Assembly (NCBI RefSeq): GCF_029961145.1
Contig: NZ_JASBRG010000007.1
Coordinates: 1,463,037-1,527,036, forward strand
Origin: Pinibacter soli
Lineage (GTDB): Bacteria > Bacteroidota > Bacteroidia > Chitinophagales > Chitinophagaceae
Length of the DNA: 64,000 bases
Direction: 5' to 3'
Shown here one piece after another: positions 37,033-46,337 of the stretch; position 1 is the stretch's first letter, and each line of letters begins with the position of its first letter. Under the pieces are notes generated by a model. It searched no databases, was not told where the DNA came from, and saw only the letters and a program-made list of their open reading frames with translations. The position numbers and the translations under genes were made by a program.

Positions 37033-38372
37033 AAATGAATGCTTTTGCTTTCGTTACTCATAAGTTCTTCCTCAATTTCAACGTGGCTATCTCGTGAGAG
37101 GTTCCGTATCAATTCATATCCTGTTTGGATGCCGATCTCTATGCCGTCATCCTGTTGCATGATCTCAAACAGTTTTGCATTAAGATCTACCAGTTTAATC
37201 ACAGACAACTCTTCGCCAATCTGTTCACAATATTGCTGTATCTGTGCTTGCTTGTACAACTCATGCTCAAACAATTTTCGCTGACCTTCTTCGTAGGCTT
37301 CATCTGTTTCCTGCTCTATTGGTTTTGCTTTTTTCAGAAAACCCATATCATAATACCGTATGCTTCTAAAGCGGAATTTTTCAAGCACCAATCCTTTTGT
37401 GGGAAATTTTTCGGGTAGTTGTACCCGTTTTTGTGAATCTATTTTGCTATTCTCCAACAGATATACCAATAGCTTTTTCAGGCTGATCTTATACAGTGAT
37501 TGCGCTCGTAATGATTCTTGCAGTTCCTTGATCTTCGTACTTGCAAATACCATTTTCATGTTAATAAGGTCTAATTGCTTATCTACTTTGTCAAAAAAAC
37601 GATGCACATCTTCTTTTATTTCAAGTGCAATACGACGGTTATTATGCCTGGTGGCAGTGTCCATCGAAGTTCCTTCTTTATCAGACGTCGTATCCGTAAA
37701 CACCTCTACAATATCACGCAGTTGATAATGAACATCCACTTTCATCTTGATTGCTTCGGTTATTTGTCGCGCCTTATCACCCAGTATTTGAAAGTTTTTT
37801 GAAAACTGTTCCAGCATTTGCATAGCCGAAAGGTCATCGGCCTCCAATATTTGGTTTAATGCTTTTATGGCATCATCTACAGATAATTTCAGCCCTTCCA
37901 AATGACCAGTCACAACCTGTTGCGCATTGTTCAGAAACCCAAACTTAAACCAGCTTTGTAAGCGCGTAGTATCTTCGCCTGCATTTACAGGAAGTTTGAA
38001 ATATGTTTCAAAAGTTTCTTTCAGCGGAAATTTCAGGTATGGATTATGGATGCGTTGCGTGACTATTTCTATTACTTTTCTTGCATGTAGTGTGAGCAAA
38101 AAGCGATTGTACTTTGTGGGTGCCCGCTCTATAAAATTGCGCAACAGGCCTTTAAAGGTTCGTTCAACCTGTTTGTCTTTGCCCTGTAAAAACGGAAGAC
38201 GGGAAGTATCTGTAATTGCTTGTTTTATTTCTGCATATTGTATTTCAGCTTCTGGATAATTAAGATACAAGTGGTACAATACAAGAAACTCAAATTCGCT
38301 CGGGAATAGTTCGCCAAAGGCATGATACATGCGTTCAGGTGTAATTGTTTTTTCTAGTGCAGGTAGATTCAT
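36996..38372 (-). CDS. jetA: JetA-like (MukF/MksF kleisin) subunit
   Basis: This 458-residue protein uses ATG 38372; the frame can be extended to a TTG at 38387 that would overlap rdrB. It has an N-terminal winged-helix region (MYHAFGELFPSEFEFLVLYH) and a long helical middle (AIKALNQILEADDLSAMQML, QILGDKARQITEAIKMKVDV). A C-terminal part could contact the SMC head. The domain order fits MukF/MksF, the kleisin of MukBEF-like condensins. The start is only 7 nt after the rdrB stop, and the end overlaps jetB by 37 nt. The context makes this the first Wadjet-type gene of a polycistronic run that begins with RADAR genes. Confidence 0.78.
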   Translation of the reverse strand: MNLPALEKTITPERMYHAFGELFPSEFEFLVLYHLYLNYPEAEIQYAEIKQAITDTSRLPFLQGKDKQVERTFKGLLRNFIERAPTKYNRFLLTLHARKVIEIVTQRIHNPYLKFPLKETFETYFKLPVNAGEDTTRLQSWFKFGFLNNAQQVVTGHLEGLKLSVDDAIKALNQILEADDLSAMQMLEQFSKNFQILGDKARQITEAIKMKVDVHYQLRDIVEVFTDTTSDKEGTSMDTATRHNNRRIALEIKEDVHRFFDKVDKQLDLINMKMVFASTKIKELQESLRAQSLYKISLKKLLVYLLENSKIDSQKRVQLPEKFPTKGLVLEKFRFRSIRYYDMGFLKKAKPIEQETDEAYEEGQRKLFEHELYKQAQIQQYCEQIGEELSVIKLVDLNAKLFEIMQQDDGIEIGIQTGYELIRNLSRDSHVEIEEELMSNESKSIHLWKTTIQEHLIS

Positions 38373-38379
38373 AGACTTA

Positions 38380-40854
38380 TTATTCAAACCTGTAAATACG
38401 GCTGTCTTCGTCCAGCTTTTTAATGACTTCCATCACCTGTGCATGCGGCATGTGATGATGATTGAGCAGTGCACAGTAAATGTTTGCATACTCGTTGTAA
38501 ATATTGGTGGCAAAGATGCCTGTATCATCAGAGCCTACCACAATAGGCGGAATGCTCTTACCCTCCTGGCGCCATTTGATCCAGTTATACAAATGATAGG
38601 TACTGAAATCTTTATGAAAGCCTATACGTACATTGCTGGTGGGCAATGTTTCTATCACAATTTCGCGTTGATTCATTTCTTTTAATAATGCCAACTGAAG
38701 CATTTCGATTTGTTCGGGTTTAAGGATCTCAAAAGGGAGGACTTCAATAATCTTATTGTAATCCTTTCTAAATTTCTCATCATGATATCGCTCGTATATA
38801 GTCCATGCAGTATTTTGACCTACATTTTTTCTATCTCCAATAAACCCTTTTTTTATCGGATACACCCATTCTTCATCATTAAAAACACGTTTTAATTCTG
38901 TGTTTTCTTTACTTTGCCCCAGTGTATGAATAGGACAGCATTGGCGCATGAGCCAAGCATTTTCCAAAATGGTAACAGGATAATACTCTTTGTAGATATT
39001 AAAACTCAGTTCATGTATTTTATTGGTAATAAAAGGAACGACACTATGCAGTGCTTCTATTTTACAGGCAATGATTAAATGATACGCAAAGATGAGATCA
39101 TCCAGATATTCTCCTTGCCGCAACAATATCTGATTGCCTACAACCTGACTCCATTGTAAAGGCGGCAAGCCTGTTGCCGTGGCGTGGCCGATGCGATCTC
39201 CGTTTCTTAAATCACAAAAAACAATCGCCTCGTATATGGCACGAAGGCCGCCGGGGATGTGATAAAAGTCTTCCCCTGCATGATAGGTGAAATGCCTGAT
39301 GTTATAACGTCGCATCAGTCGAAACACAGGTGCAAATACTTCGGGCGTGGCATCAAACTCATTTGCAGCAGCATCTACGGCAGTAACTCTTTCACGGTAT
39401 TTAACATAATGTTTCAGCAATAATGCCAGTACTTTACCTCTTTGCCACAGATCGTACCTTAACTCTTTGTGCCTGATAAAGCTATCGGGCTTTTTGTCTT
39501 CTTTTTTGATGAAGTGTGCAATGAGCTTCAGCTTAGGTTCCTTAAAGATATTCGGTTCTTCTTTTTCCTGAATCTCTTTCAAGTGTTTACACATCTTCTC
39601 CCAACCGTTCCAGATGTCATCAATAAATTGAATAGAGTCCTTTTCATTCTTTTTGGGCGAAAACCTTCCTTCCAGGAAATGTAGATGACGCGAATCATTT
39701 CCGTGCATTTGAAAGTATCGTCTTCGATAAATTCGCTCACTTTCCTCCCGAAGACCGTTCAAAGTGTGTTTTTGAAATTGATCAAATCCGTTCTGATGTG
39801 TTTGCTGTACCAGCAACCGATTGGTTAGGCCAAGTATGAGCAGATAAAAATGAAAGAAGCCTGCTAATGTTTCATTTTTAAATTTTTTGATCTGATCTAA
39901 TAACAATAAGTACATTAATGCCTCTACAGACATTAAATAAGGATAACTAGTATCAAGACTTATTAGCGAAGCAAATGGATGCTTATAGCTCCCCGCATAG
40001 TCGGAGTGATTGTTTAGTATTTTTTGAAGTAGTGAATATTTGTTGATGGGTATACTTTCCTTATCCTCGTGCTTGGAGGGCGTATTAGTTTGGTCTTTTG
40101 TATGCACCTTATCCAATGTGCATTCCTTATCATCTCGTATAGGATCAGGAAATAAATACTCAAAAAAGAAGTTCCGTAATTTTTGTGCCGCTTTTAGCAA
40201 GGAAATATAGCTTTCAGGTTCCAGTAAATGCGATTCTTGCTCTAACTGTTCCTTGACTTTTGGAGCTTTAAAGCCTGCTTTCAGATCCTGGTACACACTA
40301 GTAGGAGCAAACAAGTAGTCCTGCCACACCTGGTCTGTTTCCAATGCACCGTTGAGGTGCATGTGCAAATCATGCAACCCTTGTTGTTGGTGTATGTAAT
40401 AGTCCAACTGTGGGATGCGTGCATTGGGAATAGCGGTGTATTTTGTGTTGGGTAACAGGTAATCTTTTACCACCGCAATCAATGATGCATTGTCGTTTAT
40501 ATCGAAAGCTATTTTATCCTGGAAAAATACGCATTGCAATAATAATGGAGGAATATAGGTAATCAGTTCCTGCCATTGTGTTTGCTTCGCATTTTTCACA
40601 TACACCCTCTTTCCCAGAAGCTCCAAATACTCTTCCGATAGTTCTTTTAAGCCTTTGGTAAAAATTTCACCTATTGACTCAATACTTCTAAATGTCTCTT
40701 CCCGGGCCAATAAGTAATGAGAATCGGGCACAGCACGATTCTGTTCTCTTGCTTTGAGGAACAAACGCCTTTTCACATCGGCAAATGAAACAAATTTGCC
40801 GTGATTGTAGCGGGCAAGAGATTCAGTGTCCGTCAAAAGAAATTTCAGTATCAA
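38380..40854 (-). CDS. rdrB: RdrB adenosine-deaminase of RADAR
   Basis: This 824-residue protein contains all adenosine-deaminase metal and catalytic motifs. These are HDLHMHLNG (HxH, about residue 163-170), YHAGEDF (His and catalytic Glu, about 522), RIGHATATG (about 553), ETLPTSNVRIG (about 733) and VVGSDDTGIF (Asp-Asp, about 770). Long insertions give the size expected for RdrB (about 800 aa), which forms a dodecameric shell and deaminates ATP/dATP to inosine forms upon phage infection. The only plausible start near rdrA is TTG at 40854, 4 nt after the rdrA stop; no ATG occurs in frame before the catalytic domain. Translation is probably coupled to rdrA. jetA follows after 7 nt. Confidence 0.88.
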   Translation of the reverse strand: MILKFLLTDTESLARYNHGKFVSFADVKRRLFLKAREQNRAVPDSHYLLAREETFRSIESIGEIFTKGLKELSEEYLELLGKRVYVKNAKQTQWQELITYIPPLLLQCVFFQDKIAFDINDNASLIAVVKDYLLPNTKYTAIPNARIPQLDYYIHQQQGLHDLHMHLNGALETDQVWQDYLFAPTSVYQDLKAGFKAPKVKEQLEQESHLLEPESYISLLKAAQKLRNFFFEYLFPDPIRDDKECTLDKVHTKDQTNTPSKHEDKESIPINKYSLLQKILNNHSDYAGSYKHPFASLISLDTSYPYLMSVEALMYLLLLDQIKKFKNETLAGFFHFYLLILGLTNRLLVQQTHQNGFDQFQKHTLNGLREESERIYRRRYFQMHGNDSRHLHFLEGRFSPKKNEKDSIQFIDDIWNGWEKMCKHLKEIQEKEEPNIFKEPKLKLIAHFIKKEDKKPDSFIRHKELRYDLWQRGKVLALLLKHYVKYRERVTAVDAAANEFDATPEVFAPVFRLMRRYNIRHFTYHAGEDFYHIPGGLRAIYEAIVFCDLRNGDRIGHATATGLPPLQWSQVVGNQILLRQGEYLDDLIFAYHLIIACKIEALHSVVPFITNKIHELSFNIYKEYYPVTILENAWLMRQCCPIHTLGQSKENTELKRVFNDEEWVYPIKKGFIGDRKNVGQNTAWTIYERYHDEKFRKDYNKIIEVLPFEILKPEQIEMLQLALLKEMNQREIVIETLPTSNVRIGFHKDFSTYHLYNWIKWRQEGKSIPPIVVGSDDTGIFATNIYNEYANIYCALLNHHHMPHAQVMEVIKKLDEDSRIYRFE

Positions 40855-40858
40855 ATTG

Positions 40859-43696
40859 TTACCATTTTATCTTGTTATCCTTAAGGTGTTTTCTAAATGT
40901 TGCGATATTAAATGATGATAAGCCAGTCATTTTTTGTTTTTCTAATTCCGCTATAATTACTTTATTGTTTTTGGTAGTTTCGGATCTTCCATTCTCTTTG
41001 AAAAGATCAAAAGAAAGCGGAATTGCTTTTAGCAGTTTTATTATATCGTCATATTGTCTTGTTGCACCTAAAGAGAGTTGCTTATTAGGAACATTTTTCC
41101 CAGTTGAACTGATTCTATTACTACTTAGATTTTCCTTACCTCGATTCCTAATGGACACTTTTTCTAAGATTGAAAAAACTGAAAAATCTTTAAACAGGCT
41201 TGCATCTTTCTCCTGTGTAAAAGTGCAGTAGCTTTCAATAGCCTGCTGGATAGTGTTAATATCCTTTAATGTTTTGGGCATATTTCGTTGTTTTTTCTCT
41301 TCTATATTTAAATAGCATATAAGTAGAGGGCATTTGAATAACCATCTCGAAAAAGTCAGTTCCTCTTGTTTTTTTACTTTCAATTTGCCATCCTCTTCGA
41401 CTAACTGTGATTTTATATTGCTAATAAATATTTTGTCAGAGAATCGCGTATTATTCAAGTTCAGTCCTTCTATGCCACTTTTCTCCCTTACATCTTCGAT
41501 TAACACAGCGTTTAAGAATGAAACTATCTGAGCATGAAAAACCTGTCCTAAATTTTCCTTACCATTGTAAGCCGTTTCTATATTATCTAAAGCATAAGAA
41601 AGCCTAGTCGATATTTTCCCCATTACATGTGGGTTGATCTGTATGTTTCTTCCTTCTGACCTCCATTCTTCAATTCTATTAACAAATGTTTTTTCGAGAT
41701 CGCTCACAACTGAAGTTTCTTCTTCATTAATTGCTGCGTCGTCTGTTGCTTCATTTTCATCATCATCGTTAGCACCTCTGAAATCTGGCATAACAAATGA
41801 TCGTAGCTGAGATAATTCAAGTAGGTCACTTATTACCATGCTTTCAGAAGCAGAATTACGTTTTAACATCTCTGCAATTGTTGCCAACAATAGGTAAATG
41901 GAATAGGTTAATAGTGAAGAATGCTTTTTGCTATATTGATTTGCGCTTAGCGGAATATAAACAAGCCTCTTTAATAAATTGTCCTCTTTACTAAGGTGGC
42001 TATCTATTCTATTTGAAAGCGTTTCTAATTTCTGTTTGCGTTTAGCTCTTTCGCCATACAATGGAACGGTACCTGCATTTAATTTGAATTCACTTGTTTT
42101 TGTAGTAAAATCGATCGATGCACGGATATATGCAATCATGTGTCCAACCTGATCTCGAAAGACGCTGTCATTGAATAGATTTGAACTGACACACAAATCA
42201 TTAATGTTAGGCCCGACGTTTTTCTCTGAATTGTCTGCAATCAGGGGGAGTAAATTCCTTACGTAGCCAATTTTTATAAAGTACTCGAAAACCAAATAAA
42301 TATTGTCCTCTTGTATGCGGTGAGATAAAAGAAAATTTAAAGCCGCAAGACTTGCGTTTAAACTATTGTCGGTTGTAGTAGGTTGTAGTTGGTATATATC
42401 AAAAAGTCTTTTCTCTTTATTTAAAAACCTCAATATTTCTGAAACTATGTCGGTGTCTGAAAGAGAAATGAGCTGAATATTTATTCCTTTTTCTGAAAGA
42501 TCACTATAAAATATATCCAGAAGTCTGTTCGGCTCCGATAATGTATATTTATCCGCAACCTTGAACAGGTTCATGAATTGTATTTGCGACCTTAGAGGCT
42601 GCCTTAGTAAAAAAAAGAAATAACAGTCAGCCTGAAATTCATTGTGAACTCCAAAATATTTTAAAATTTCATAATAGTACACTTTTAAGCCTGTACATAT
42701 TATTTCATTTTTTGAGGATTCACTTGAGGTTGTACAGACTTTTATATTTTGTATTTTTTTGTTTTTCTGTTCTAATGTAGGAATGTGAATGCGCAAATTT
42801 GTTTGCATTATCTTTTGCAAGTATTGAGCTTCCAGTTCTGTAACCATATCGTTAAATCGCGATATCTGGTTTTGCTGCTTCCCTTCATAAGCTAATATTT
42901 CCTTGCCAAAATTCTCCCATTTCTTTTGACGAACTACAGTTGAATATAATTTTAAGTCACCGCTTAATAATGTGATTAACCGTGCACTCGTAAAATACTT
43001 TCTTATGGTTTCGAGTACAATCCACCCTTTAGAAGCATCCACGTCAATATCATCAAACATGAGTAAGAAAGCCTTCTTCCCTAAAATGTCAAGAGATGCT
43101 TTTAGAAATCTATTAAAATTGTTAGCCAATTTTTGAGAGGCAGATACGCCTTTCAATCCATTGTCCATCACAAACTCCGGGTCTTGCCAACTATCGGCAT
43201 TATGACTACCAATACCATCAATGGAGGGCAAGCCTGCTGCCAAGTCATTTAAAAAAGAACGCCATTCTTTTCGAGTATATGTTGACGATTTATTTTCTGC
43301 TGATTTATGGCATTCATCTTGATTTAATTTTGTCTCAACCAAATCCATAATCAGCGAGATAACATTCAGAAATACGTGACCTTTCTCTTCTATTAGCGTA
43401 GGATCTATAATATTAAGTACTTCAATCTCATTACTTTTTTCTAAAAATTTATTTATGCTTAATAAAAACGAAGTTTTTCCACTTCCCCTTGTTCCTAAAA
43501 TGGTAATGGTATTATGAAGATATTTGCTGTCTGGGTCATTTTTTGCATTTGCCAAAGATTCATTAATCAATCTTATCGTTTCATCAAACTCCTCTTGATG
43601 AATCAAATTTTCTCCTTCAAACTTTTTTGCATGACTACTGTTAGTCAGAAGAATTTTTACTACAGATTCTTTTGGTGTTTTATTCTGTTCTGCCAT
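40859..43696 (-). CDS. rdrA: RdrA AAA+ ATPase of RADAR
   Basis: This 945-residue protein has an N-terminal P-loop ATPase: Walker A ITILGTRGSGKTSFL near residue 66-78, Walker B AFLLMFDDIDVD near 210, and a following sensor-like strand (ARLITLLSGDLKLYS). The rest is a long helical region with a low-complexity acidic loop near residue 650-670 (NDDDENEATDDAAINEEE). Size and neighbour identify it as RdrA, the ATPase that assembles with RdrB in RADAR. It is 15 bp downstream of the glycosylase gene and 4 nt upstream of rdrB. Family call is firm from the pairing; the isolated ATPase sequence alone would be less specific. Confidence 0.85.
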   Translation of the reverse strand: MAEQNKTPKESVVKILLTNSSHAKKFEGENLIHQEEFDETIRLINESLANAKNDPDSKYLHNTITILGTRGSGKTSFLLSINKFLEKSNEIEVLNIIDPTLIEEKGHVFLNVISLIMDLVETKLNQDECHKSAENKSSTYTRKEWRSFLNDLAAGLPSIDGIGSHNADSWQDPEFVMDNGLKGVSASQKLANNFNRFLKASLDILGKKAFLLMFDDIDVDASKGWIVLETIRKYFTSARLITLLSGDLKLYSTVVRQKKWENFGKEILAYEGKQQNQISRFNDMVTELEAQYLQKIMQTNLRIHIPTLEQKNKKIQNIKVCTTSSESSKNEIICTGLKVYYYEILKYFGVHNEFQADCYFFFLLRQPLRSQIQFMNLFKVADKYTLSEPNRLLDIFYSDLSEKGINIQLISLSDTDIVSEILRFLNKEKRLFDIYQLQPTTTDNSLNASLAALNFLLSHRIQEDNIYLVFEYFIKIGYVRNLLPLIADNSEKNVGPNINDLCVSSNLFNDSVFRDQVGHMIAYIRASIDFTTKTSEFKLNAGTVPLYGERAKRKQKLETLSNRIDSHLSKEDNLLKRLVYIPLSANQYSKKHSSLLTYSIYLLLATIAEMLKRNSASESMVISDLLELSQLRSFVMPDFRGANDDDENEATDDAAINEEETSVVSDLEKTFVNRIEEWRSEGRNIQINPHVMGKISTRLSYALDNIETAYNGKENLGQVFHAQIVSFLNAVLIEDVREKSGIEGLNLNNTRFSDKIFISNIKSQLVEEDGKLKVKKQEELTFSRWLFKCPLLICYLNIEEKKQRNMPKTLKDINTIQQAIESYCTFTQEKDASLFKDFSVFSILEKVSIRNRGKENLSSNRISSTGKNVPNKQLSLGATRQYDDIIKLLKAIPLSFDLFKENGRSETTKNNKVIIAELEKQKMTGLSSFNIATFRKHLKDNKIKW

Positions 43697-43711
43697 TTTT
43701 AATTTTTGTTT

Positions 43712-44350
43712 TTACATTGAAAATTGTTCACGATAATAATCCACTTTAAAGTCATAAACAGGCCTTGAAGAACCTTTATACTTGTCTCTGTTATTGAGAT
43801 AAAGCGGATGTTTGGATAAAGAAATATTAGATGACCCCGAAGGAGAATAAAGTGCTTTTACCAGTACTGTTCTGCCAAAGATTGCAGGCGTAAGTAGCAT
43901 ATTTCGATCTGCACGTATGGCGCGTGTTATTTTCTGTCCAAGTATGTTTTCGTAAAATAGCTTGAACGCATTGTTCTTTCCAAAAGCACTCGTACAAAGG
44001 ATGCGTTCAATTTTTGATTGCCATACTTGTTGCACCAAATCATGATTGAGTATTTCGGGTATCAGGTCTTGATCCAAAGCTGTAGGGTTTTGCCTTCGGC
44101 ATTGTACGATGGTGTCACTAACTGTAATCTGCCTGCTTTTTAAAAAGGTAAGCACTCCCTTTAATGTGATCGGTTTCTGTAACGCATCAGGAAAGGCATC
44201 ACTAAGTAAATTCCAGATGCTGTTCTTATTGCCATAGAAGAAAGGTATCTGAAAACTTTCAACATCGTGCGGATGAATTGTTCCCAGTATAAGCAATTTA
44301 CTATCTGGTGTTATGGGATAACGGTCTAAATATTGGTGTTGGGTTGTCAT
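43712..44350 (-). CDS. uracil-DNA-glycosylase-superfamily protein, RADAR-linked
   Basis: This 212-residue protein resembles single-domain UDG-fold glycosylases of the MUG/TDG-like branch. The first active-site-like loop LLILGTIHPHD is at residues 19-29, FFYGNKNSIWNLL at 37-49 (base-pocket aromatic block), and the second loop LYSPSGSSN at 167-175 corresponds to the PSxxN/HPSP-type DNA-intercalating motif. Such enzymes excise damaged or deaminated bases. It begins a tight operon: 15 bp to rdrA. One hypothesis is that it removes deoxyinosine/hypoxanthine made when RADAR generates dITP; another is that it is an independent defence glycosylase against modified phage bases. The glycosylase fold is fairly sure, the substrate unknown. 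Confidence 0.75.
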   Translation of the reverse strand: MTTQHQYLDRYPITPDSKLLILGTIHPHDVESFQIPFFYGNKNSIWNLLSDAFPDALQKPITLKGVLTFLKSRQITVSDTIVQCRRQNPTALDQDLIPEILNHDLVQQVWQSKIERILCTSAFGKNNAFKLFYENILGQKITRAIRADRNMLLTPAIFGRTVLVKALYSPSGSSNISLSKHPLYLNNRDKYKGSSRPVYDFKVDYYREQFSM

Positions 44351-44354
44351 GATA

Positions 44355-44388
44355 AAGATTTCTTCGATTGTTGTTAAGATTTCTTCGA
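44355..44388 (-). promoter_or_regulatory. 13-bp direct repeats before the glycosylase-RADAR-Wadjet operon
   Basis: TCGAAGAAATCTT occurs twice on the minus strand (plus coordinates 44376-44388 and 44355-44367), centre to centre 21 bp, i.e. two helical turns. Both lie in the 55-bp gap between the helicase stop (44406) and the glycosylase ATG (44350). They could be an operator for a dimeric regulator, or one copy may serve in translation initiation. No regulator gene is adjacent. Confidence 0.45.
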
Positions 44389-44405
44389 GAAACGATAATC
44401 AACAT

Positions 44406-46337
44406 TTAATCAATACTGATAACATTAGCATCGCCAAACCATTCTTTGGCTTTAGCTATAACCTGTTCACTCGGATCATGAAAGAAAACAGCTAGCTGCT
44501 CTTTGGCCCGTGTACAACATACGTAAAAGATTTTCTGTGTTCTTTCCAATACACTTGCTGATCCATTGCCTAAAAACAAATAGCTGAAATTGTAATTATT
44601 CCAATTCCCATTATCAAGAATCACTAATACATTATCAAATTCAGCACCTTTTGTTTTATGCTGGGTTGAGAATGGTGTTTGACCTTCCAGGTATTTATAT
44701 AGTTTTTGAAATTCGCTAAATTTCACTTCTTTTACGCGATTATATAAGTACTGTTTGTTCTGCTTAAAGTCCAAAAGCCTATCGTCTATAAGACAAATTT
44801 CAGTTTCGTTCGCTTCAGTAATTACGTCTTCAATGGTTTTATCTCCGACCTCAACAAGATTATCAATGTTTTCTTTTAAAGCTCTTTTGCCCGCAATATT
44901 TGTTACTTTAATACGGTAATCAGTAGCTCTTAAAAACTCATTGTATCTTTTACTTTGATAGAGGAAAATATTATTTTGAATTTTGAACAGATGCTTGATC
45001 AAATTATCTCTTTTCGAGCCTTTTTTATTCTCATCATCCTTATCTTGTTTTTTGTCATCGAGCAATTGGTCTTTGTTTACATACAGCTTTACAAAACCAC
45101 CGTAGTTTAAAGATGTCGCATAATTATACAGATCCAGATTACTATCAATGAAAGTTTTCATGGCGTTAGTTGGGCTAACAGCATTTAACTCACGTCCAGT
45201 TTTATTTTGTTGGAGTATTGCAACTACTTCACCAAATGTATTTTCAGAGAAGTCAGTAGTGATAGCTTGATCTTTTATGTATCTCTTTATTCTGTCCCGA
45301 AAGCTTAAGATCTGATCTTTATCATAGATATCCATTAATGTTCTGAAGCCAGCTTTATCAGCTATCAGGTTATGGGTAAGGTTCAGTTCTTTAGTATCTT
45401 TCGCATTATTAAAGTCCCAGTTGTATCTCTCTGTCAAAACCTGTTTCACGGCATCAGTATCTCCATCTGCAGAATACAGAAATAAAAGAGAGCCTTGCTT
45501 TACCACACCATTAATCATATTGGGAGCAGTAGAATCAGAAGAAGGTATTTGCTGAATGCCATCAGTTCGGATTTCATTTGCTAAATCGATAACAACTTGC
45601 GGATTTCTTCTGTTTTGCGTCTTGGGAATCTCATTTACTTTACTCACATCTGTTCCCTTATAGTCATCGAGATTTCCAATGCCCTCATCATAAATTGACT
45701 GCATTGCGTCACCAAAGAATCCAATAATATTTTTTCTTGTACTTTTTTTGAAATGCGTGAGAAATATTTCAACTACAGATTTATCTGTGTCCTGGTACTC
45801 GTCAATAAAAATAAAACGGTATTTATCCTTTACAACACTGCTGAGCTTCGGATATTTTTCAAAAAGATAGTTTGTTACTATAATCAGCTCATCGTGAGAA
45901 ATAATACCATCGCGTAATCTTACAAACTCTTTATACTGGATGCCTTCAGGTAAATGGTCATAGAAACCTGCCGAAACTGGATTAATATCGTCAATTGAGA
46001 TTTGAGTTATAGTGTCATCGTTGACCAAAGCAATAAGCGCTTCTTTAAGCTCCTTTTGAAAGTGCTTTATATTATCCCATAAAAAATCATGTATCGTTGA
46101 TACGTTTAAGTTATGATGGTTCACCCTTTCTTCAATTTCTTTGACAGCCGCGTTGGTGTAGGTCATACAAGCTACTTTAACTGTCGGATTTTCGGCAATC
46201 ACTTGACGGATTACACTAACCAAAGAATAAGTCTTACCACTGCCGGCACCACCGCTCAAAAGAAAATTTCTTCCATTATCAATAGATCGGAAAATTTCTT
46301 GCACTTCCGGCTCTAATTTTAGTCTTTCTTCAACCAT
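44406..46337 (-). CDS. UvrD-like helicase (GajB-type, Gabija-like system)
   Basis: This 643-residue superfamily 1 helicase has Walker A LLSGGAGSGKTYSL (residues 27-40), motif Ia (CMTYTNAAVKEIEERV), Walker B IFIDEYQDTD near 175, motif III (IIGFFGDAMQSIYD), motif IV-type QNRRNPQVV and motif V (STQHKTKGAEFDNVLVI) near 545, then YVCCTRAKEQLAV. It is longer than classical GajB (about 500 aa) through a middle insertion rich in Lys/Asp. Its start overlaps the OLD-nuclease gene by 19 nt. In Gabija the helicase partners an OLD-type nuclease that nicks phage DNA when nucleotides fall. Gabija-like is the best description; another OLD plus helicase system cannot be excluded. Confidence 0.82.
   Translation of the reverse strand: MVEERLKLEPEVQEIFRSIDNGRNFLLSGGAGSGKTYSLVSVIRQVIAENPTVKVACMTYTNAAVKEIEERVNHHNLNVSTIHDFLWDNIKHFQKELKEALIALVNDDTITQISIDDINPVSAGFYDHLPEGIQYKEFVRLRDGIISHDELIIVTNYLFEKYPKLSSVVKDKYRFIFIDEYQDTDKSVVEIFLTHFKKSTRKNIIGFFGDAMQSIYDEGIGNLDDYKGTDVSKVNEIPKTQNRRNPQVVIDLANEIRTDGIQQIPSSDSTAPNMINGVVKQGSLLFLYSADGDTDAVKQVLTERYNWDFNNAKDTKELNLTHNLIADKAGFRTLMDIYDKDQILSFRDRIKRYIKDQAITTDFSENTFGEVVAILQQNKTGRELNAVSPTNAMKTFIDSNLDLYNYATSLNYGGFVKLYVNKDQLLDDKKQDKDDENKKGSKRDNLIKHLFKIQNNIFLYQSKRYNEFLRATDYRIKVTNIAGKRALKENIDNLVEVGDKTIEDVITEANETEICLIDDRLLDFKQNKQYLYNRVKEVKFSEFQKLYKYLEGQTPFSTQHKTKGAEFDNVLVILDNGNWNNYNFSYLFLGNGSASVLERTQKIFYVCCTRAKEQLAVFFHDPSEQVIAKAKEWFGDANVISID

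Noticed and set aside
36379..38372. MukF/MukE of a housekeeping MukBEF chromosome-condensation system
   Set aside because: The adjacent TOPRIM gene, the defence neighbours and the mobile context favour a Wadjet-type system; Bacteroidota normally use Smc-ScpAB for housekeeping.
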